DNA of 64,000 nucleotides from positions 186,001 to 250,000 of the forward strand of contig JACDQD010000004.1 of the NCBI GenBank assembly GCA_019843655.1, read 5' to 3'. The notes beneath the pieces are model-generated. The model had not been told where the DNA came from. It saw nothing but the letters and a program-made list of their open reading frames with translations, and searched no databases. A program made the position numbers and the translations under genes. The number at the start of each line of letters is the position of its first letter. Position 1 is the stretch's first letter. Origin of the DNA: Lethocerus indicus (Eukaryota; Arthropoda; Insecta; Hemiptera; Belostomatidae). This document shows, in pieces, positions 59,601 to 64,000 of the stretch.

Positions 59601-62600
59601 TCCAACCCAGCTGTATGTTAAAACAGCTTAAAATGTTTACCTCGAAAATGAGCACTGCATTCTTCATTTTCTCGATGAGGGTGCAGTGTATTTTGATTGT
59701 TGACGATATTTTAGATTTTCTGATTAGTTTCCCGGCGTCTCGAGGTGTGCCGTCCAGCTGGCTCCTGCTCCTCGCCGTCCTGGAGGCCGAGGTCGACGCC
59801 CCTCTCGCCCTGAGCACCATCCCGAAGGCCGCCTCCGCCGTCTTCTCCTTCTTCGCCTCTTCGGCCTTCCGCCTCTTCGGCCCCCGTCTCCCTCTCCCTC
59901 TACCTCTCTCTCTCCCTCTCTCTCTCCGGCCCTCAGCCTCTTACGGTAGTCTGCGCAAAAGTTTGTAAAGATTATGCCCCGTTGCCTAATGAAAGAAGAT
60001 AAAACTGCGAGCATAAGCGTTTCATAATTTTTCTTCAAACTCTCATCCACCAATATCTGCCGATTTCCTCGACCATACTTCGGTTTCAATGCTGTTCAAT
60101 ATTCAGTGGGCCGCTAGTTTGTTTTCCTTTTATTTCCATATATTAGGTGTACCCAAAAGTAGTAAACAATTTGATAACATGTCTTGAGGAATTCTTCAAG
60201 AGGGGAATCGAAAATTTGCCAGAAAAGTGGACGGAAAGTTGTCAATAATATTGGTTAATATATAGTAGATTAATAATTAAAGTTTCTTTTTTAGCAAAAT
60301 AAAATTAAATCCAAAGTCAAAATGTTGATTACTTTTGGGTACCCCTAATACATCTTACTTTTTATGAACGTTAGAAAAAAAAAATGATGACTTGGTGTCT
60401 TAGTAAAGTGGGCAAAGAAAAACAGAAACCGCTCATTCCTGAGCAGTAATAAAAATAATCAAGCTGCAATCCAATCTCTGTACAATTTAAAACAAACTCA
60501 CCCGAATTAAATGCCTACAATCTGTATGCTAGAACATAAAAAAAGATTATAAGTTTTGAAGTAACCGGACAGCTGTATAAAAATTTAACGTTTAATCCCT
60601 TTATGAAATAATATTTTCATTCTGCGACATTATTTCACACTGCGAATAAAATACAAAATTATATTAATTGAAGAAAAACAATATTGTTTTAATTCTATCG
60701 GTTAAGCGATAGATATTGGGTTCATTACCCGACTCAATTTCTAGATAACAGATATAAAGGTTAAAATATTAAAAAATTGAGTAAGTAATTCATGATTATA
60801 TAAAGCTGAAATTTATATAGAAATAATTATTGAATAATTCTCAATATAATATATATATTTATCATGAGAGTTTTTTCGTTGTACAGTATGTTAATTCTAC
60901 TCTTCTGTTATGCTATCAATACCTCATTGGCAATCTGTGAAAATAATTTTTCAATAGTGAGCGCTAATATTTCATAATCGAAATCAAATTCTCAATAATT
61001 AAATATGTAACATATTTTCCTTCATTAGTTTGTACAGATGCCAATATAATAGATCAGAGCAGATGTAATAGAAGAATAGAATTAACATACTGTACATTGA
61101 AAAAACTCTCATGACAAATATATATGTTTATATGTGTGAGAATTTAACCTAATGTATAGAGTAAATAATTATTACAATGATAACATATTCTTATTATTAT
61201 AATTTAAGAATGATCAATTATATAGCTGGTCACTAACTGGCTTCCGGTAATTATACAGGTAATTTAGATGGTAATTATTTTGTTGAACTTTTAGTATTTT
61301 TGAACTATCACTCACCCTCATCCTTGCCGTCTTCGGACATACTTCTTTCGTCCAACATTTGTTCAGTGCTTTCGAAATTGTCAATATTCGAATCGCCAAT
61401 CAAATTATCATCCGTTGTACCCTCGTCCTCGGTGGTCGGTACCTGGCTCGTAATATTAAATATGTCCGAAGAGTCGAACATAATTTCTTCCGTTTCGATT
61501 TGTTCGCCGCTTTCCGCAGGTTCGTTCTTCAAACCGGTTTCCAGTCGGGACTCCGTTTCCTGGTCGGTGAATTCTGAAAGAAAAATTTCAAATTTACAAA
61601 TCGAATGGACGATATACTTTTTATTTTTTCAATATTTACGGCCAGATATGTGCTTTGCGATATGCAGTGAATGGCTTGTCCACTTACAATTGTAACTTAC
61701 AACACTACAACGTCCACGGCAGACATTTGATTTACACCAAATTTTTCTATATCAATTTCAATAATTCAGTAATCGTTATTTATAATCGGGATAAATTCAT
61801 TCTATTGTCATATGAGGTTACAATTAGCGACCTCATCGAGAATTAAGTTTTTAATTTGACAGGCTTTATTTTCCAAAAATTATGCATAAGCAATCCAGTG
61901 AATTATGCTGATTAGCATTGCGAACATGGCACAGGTGAGACGGGCCATTTTAATAAACAACGATAATAATATTTTAAATATTTGCAACAATAAAAGTACA
62001 ATAAACAGAACCACCGGTTTTCGATACACGTACATCTTTTTTTTATTATGTTTTTAGAAAGTTTTCTCCAGCAAGTTTGCTAGGACAGAATAAACAAACA
62101 TAAATTTAGATTGATTTTGGTGAACTAATAAACTATTAGTTAGGGTAGGGTGATTTGATAAGTATTGTAAAAAAATAGTTTTTTGAACAAAATAATTTTA
62201 ATTATTCAATCAATAATATATATATCCATTTAAGTGGGGTTACACTCGGTCCCGGGAGTATTATTTTTTCAAAGCTTGTAAAATAACTTAGGAAATTGCC
62301 CTTGTATATCAGCTTTTAATTTCAACTTAGATTTCTTTCTAGCGGACAAAAATGTGCATTCCTTATTATTCGGTTTCTTATTGTTCATATTCGTTAATAA
62401 TTTTATTTTGCATTATATCCCTCCATTGCTATGTTACTGTTATTGTCCACTTGTTATTAGTAACATTTCTTCCATTCTATGGTTATTCGTAAGCTTCGTG
62501 GGTTGGTGTATTCGTTGGACTTTTATTGTGAAAAATTACTGGTATATTAATAAAGCGTGTTCATTAAAAACTATTTATTGTACAAACCTTCGATGTAACG

Positions 62601-63588
62601 GATACGGTCATTCATCATTTTTTTTTGTGCGTATCGCAAATGCGAATTAAAACAAACGATATATATGTAGTCAGTGTGGAAAACTATAAATGAAAAATAT
62701 ATAAATTACATTACACAGTATACGTACCCTGATCTATAAATTAATTTCAAATTAAGTACATCGTTAAATATAATGATAAAGTTTTAATTTTACTGTCTCA
62801 TTGGCTAAAGGTAGAATACAGATGTTATATTATTATTAAAATCCTTACATTTTCCCTACATATTTTAACATTTCCGTATCATTGAATTCAGCATTTGTCC
62901 ACCCCAAACAATGAACACTGAACGGCTTTGTTCAGTACAATTCAGTAGGATAAATAATGTTTCAATATAAAAGAAGTCTTTATTATATGAACCTCCATTG
63001 TCGATTCGGTTATCCTCATTCTTTTGCCAGTTCGAATCATACTCTGTATTTTTATCGACCGAACAGTAATTCATTTTATTTGGCGCACCGTCTCCGTTTT
63101 CTACATATATTTAAAAAAATTCCTCATATTATATAACTCAACGTTTCAACATTTTTCACATTTCGCAGGTGGTTTTATCAATTCGTACGAATCTAACGGA
63201 CGGAGCATTTTATTTTCTCGACAATGATATTTTCACGAGATAAAAGTTGGCGTTGTAGGAACGGAGAATTATTTTTACGAACAGAGCGCTTAGTTAAGCC
63301 GTATTTAATTTTTAGCCCGACGCGAAGAATATATTATTTTAAAAGAAACGACCACAATTATACCTTCATTTTGTTTTCAACATCTTCAATTTCACAACGT
63401 TCAATTTCAAAACCTTCATCCGAATCATTGACTTCTTCAGTTTCGTCCCCGCACTGGACATCATCGTCGTCGTCCTTTCCAAATTCATCCGGGATGCTCC
63501 AACGTATTATGGGAATTTCGATCGAAGTCGAATCCGAATCCGAGTCCTCGAGCCCGGGCAGCCTTGAATCAATATAAAATTGCAGCAT
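56613..63588 (-). CDS. Unrecognised seven-exon protein: acidic N-terminus, coiled coil, C-terminal PP1-docking-like motifs
   Basis: Exons, right to left: 63588-63364, 63041-62993, 61573-61316, 59950-59641, 59058-58867, 57769-57654 and 57252-56613. The phases agree at every junction (for example G|AA and G|AC splits), which is good evidence for one gene of about 596 residues. ATG 63588 opens MLQFYIDSRLPGLEDSD. About 180 residues of Asp/Glu-rich sequence follow, then an Arg/Glu and Lys-rich part (exon 4). Next comes a helical, coiled-coil-like stretch (IEKMKNAVLIFEQIDNLSKS, SIIKSWESGLEEFDRGEAFE, ELAKTLDQLYIRIENKI). The last exon has KSILRR, 12 residues later RRLTFSEEV, then KLFEKQKIAEKNKRK, and a tail ending EEIEALLHW. 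Exon 4 is one base out of frame, and exon 7 has two compensating shifts between about 57055 and 56905. I do not recognise the family. Introns hold MITEs and a minisatellite. Confidence 0.7.
57381..57580 (-). mobile_element. Mariner-type MITE family M, copy 4 (last intron of the 56613-63588 gene)
   Basis: The ends are tggggtaccaaaatctaatc and gttttgtgtaccccctaa. Inside it keeps tcaacattttgactttg, aaaagaaactttaat, ggcaaattttcgattc and atcaaattgttgatta in the reversed order of copy 3. It takes up half of the 401-bp intron. Confidence 0.8.
58195..58510 (+). repeat. 33-bp tandem repeat, about nine copies (intron)
   Basis: The unit is built from attcaaagtgtatttaagtt, then catttaag and ggtgc, with a 33-bp period. 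Later copies vary in length. Because 33 is a multiple of three, both strands give 11-residue repeat open frames, which I consider accidental. Confidence 0.92.
59325..59605 (+). mobile_element. Long-TIR MITE family H (intron of the 56613-63588 gene)
   Basis: Left arm: gtggtgtttctgtctcctct, cgctggtttggtc, gaccggttttagctgctcgc and catcttcagtagcg. Right arm: agcgctactgaagatggcga, gcggccgaaaccggtctagc, aaaagaccaaaccgg and gagaggagacagaaacacca. Its right end lies about 35 bp from the neighbouring exon border at 59641. Confidence 0.85.
60143..60348 (+). mobile_element. Mariner-type MITE family M, copy 5 (intact ends)
   Basis: It starts ttaggtgtacccaaaagtag and ends gattacttttgggtacccct, then aa. 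A TA flanks both sides. The ends pair over roughly 20 bases with few mismatches, and it lacks the (TA)n expansions of the other copies, so it is closest to the family consensus. Confidence 0.88.
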
Positions 63589-63748
63589 TAATGTTTTGTT
63601 TTTGTTTAATATCGGAAACACGACGAAATAAATATTGCGAACAATTCAAATGTTTGAAATAATGTGAGTTGTTCTAAGCGAACAAGAAATAAAAGTGAAG
63701 AATACGGCCAGATGTTTTCAAGAAAAAATAAACCGATAACAAATGTGT

Positions 63749-63752
<4 letters not shown>

Positions 63753-63801
<49 letters not shown>
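63753..63801. repeat. (TA)n microsatellite upstream of the 56613-63588 gene
   Basis: About 24 TA units lie 165 bases upstream of the proposed start codon. Between the start codon and the window's right edge (63589-64000) I see nothing else. Confidence 0.95.
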
Positions 63802-63804
<3 letters not shown>

Positions 63805-64000
63805 ATGAATTTATACTCGGTTCTTATTATTATATTAATTTTTATATAATCGTGGAGTTATTGCTATTAAATAAAATAATATTTTAAATAAAAGTTAAAA
63901 GTTAAACTATTAAATAAAAGTGTTGTGATTGTAAATATTGAAAAAAAATCCGATACAATCAGTGTATCACACTTTTGGGTCAGACAGACTGTTGTACTGG

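Noticed and set aside
59939..60089. Extension of exon 4 of the last gene upstream of 59950 (open to 60089)
   Set aside because: The frame is open, but the cag acceptor at 59951-59953 gives an exact phase match with the exon at 61316, and no ATG or acceptor supports the longer form.

Overview
This is eukaryotic nuclear DNA, most likely from an arthropod and probably an insect. The genes are split by introns with GT/AG borders. Exons are GC-richer than the AT-rich introns and spacers. (TA)n microsatellites are dense, and a decayed mariner transposase is present. I see no operons, CRISPR, rRNA or convincing tRNA. The species cannot be named from the sequence alone.

Layout, left to right. (1) 61-1766 (+): the last three coding exons of TAB1, the TAK1-binding pseudophosphatase. 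(2) 1767-8299: spacer with a 69-bp tandem repeat, microsatellites and MITEs. (3) 8300-13648 (-): the 3' exons of an unrecognised, charged, disordered protein. (4) 13.7-33.0 kb: 19 kb without a recognisable gene. It holds a fold-back element at 16.4-16.95 kb and a 10.2-kb array of a 173-bp satellite at 19.85-30.04 kb. The array is bracketed by related copies of one repeat. (5) 33007-35015 (+): CHCHD7/COX23, complete in three exons, with a dead mariner in intron 1. (6) 37828-42656 (-): UBLCP1, the proteasome phosphatase, complete in five exons. (7) 43228-53826 (+): PSMD2/Rpn1, complete in 17 exons, read head-to-head with UBLCP1 across about 570 bp. (8) 56613-63588 (-): a seven-exon gene I do not recognise, with an acidic N-terminus, a coiled-coil-like middle and a C-terminal SILR...RLTF pair that resembles PP1 docking motifs.

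The most suggestive gene arrangement is UBLCP1 beside PSMD2. The first is known to act on 26S proteasomes and to bind them through Rpn1, the product of the second, and here the two share one divergent promoter interval. Inverted copies of a repeat of about 600 bp sit in the first intron of UBLCP1 and the second intron of PSMD2, mirroring each other around that promoter.

The other theme is small non-autonomous DNA transposons. I find a long-terminal-inverted-repeat family of 200-280 bp (called H here) and a TA-flanked mariner-type family of 200-270 bp (called M here). They sit in introns of most genes and make up most of some introns. PSMD2 and the last gene carry single-base frameshifts inside otherwise conserved or open exons. 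These look like consensus or assembly errors rather than gene death.
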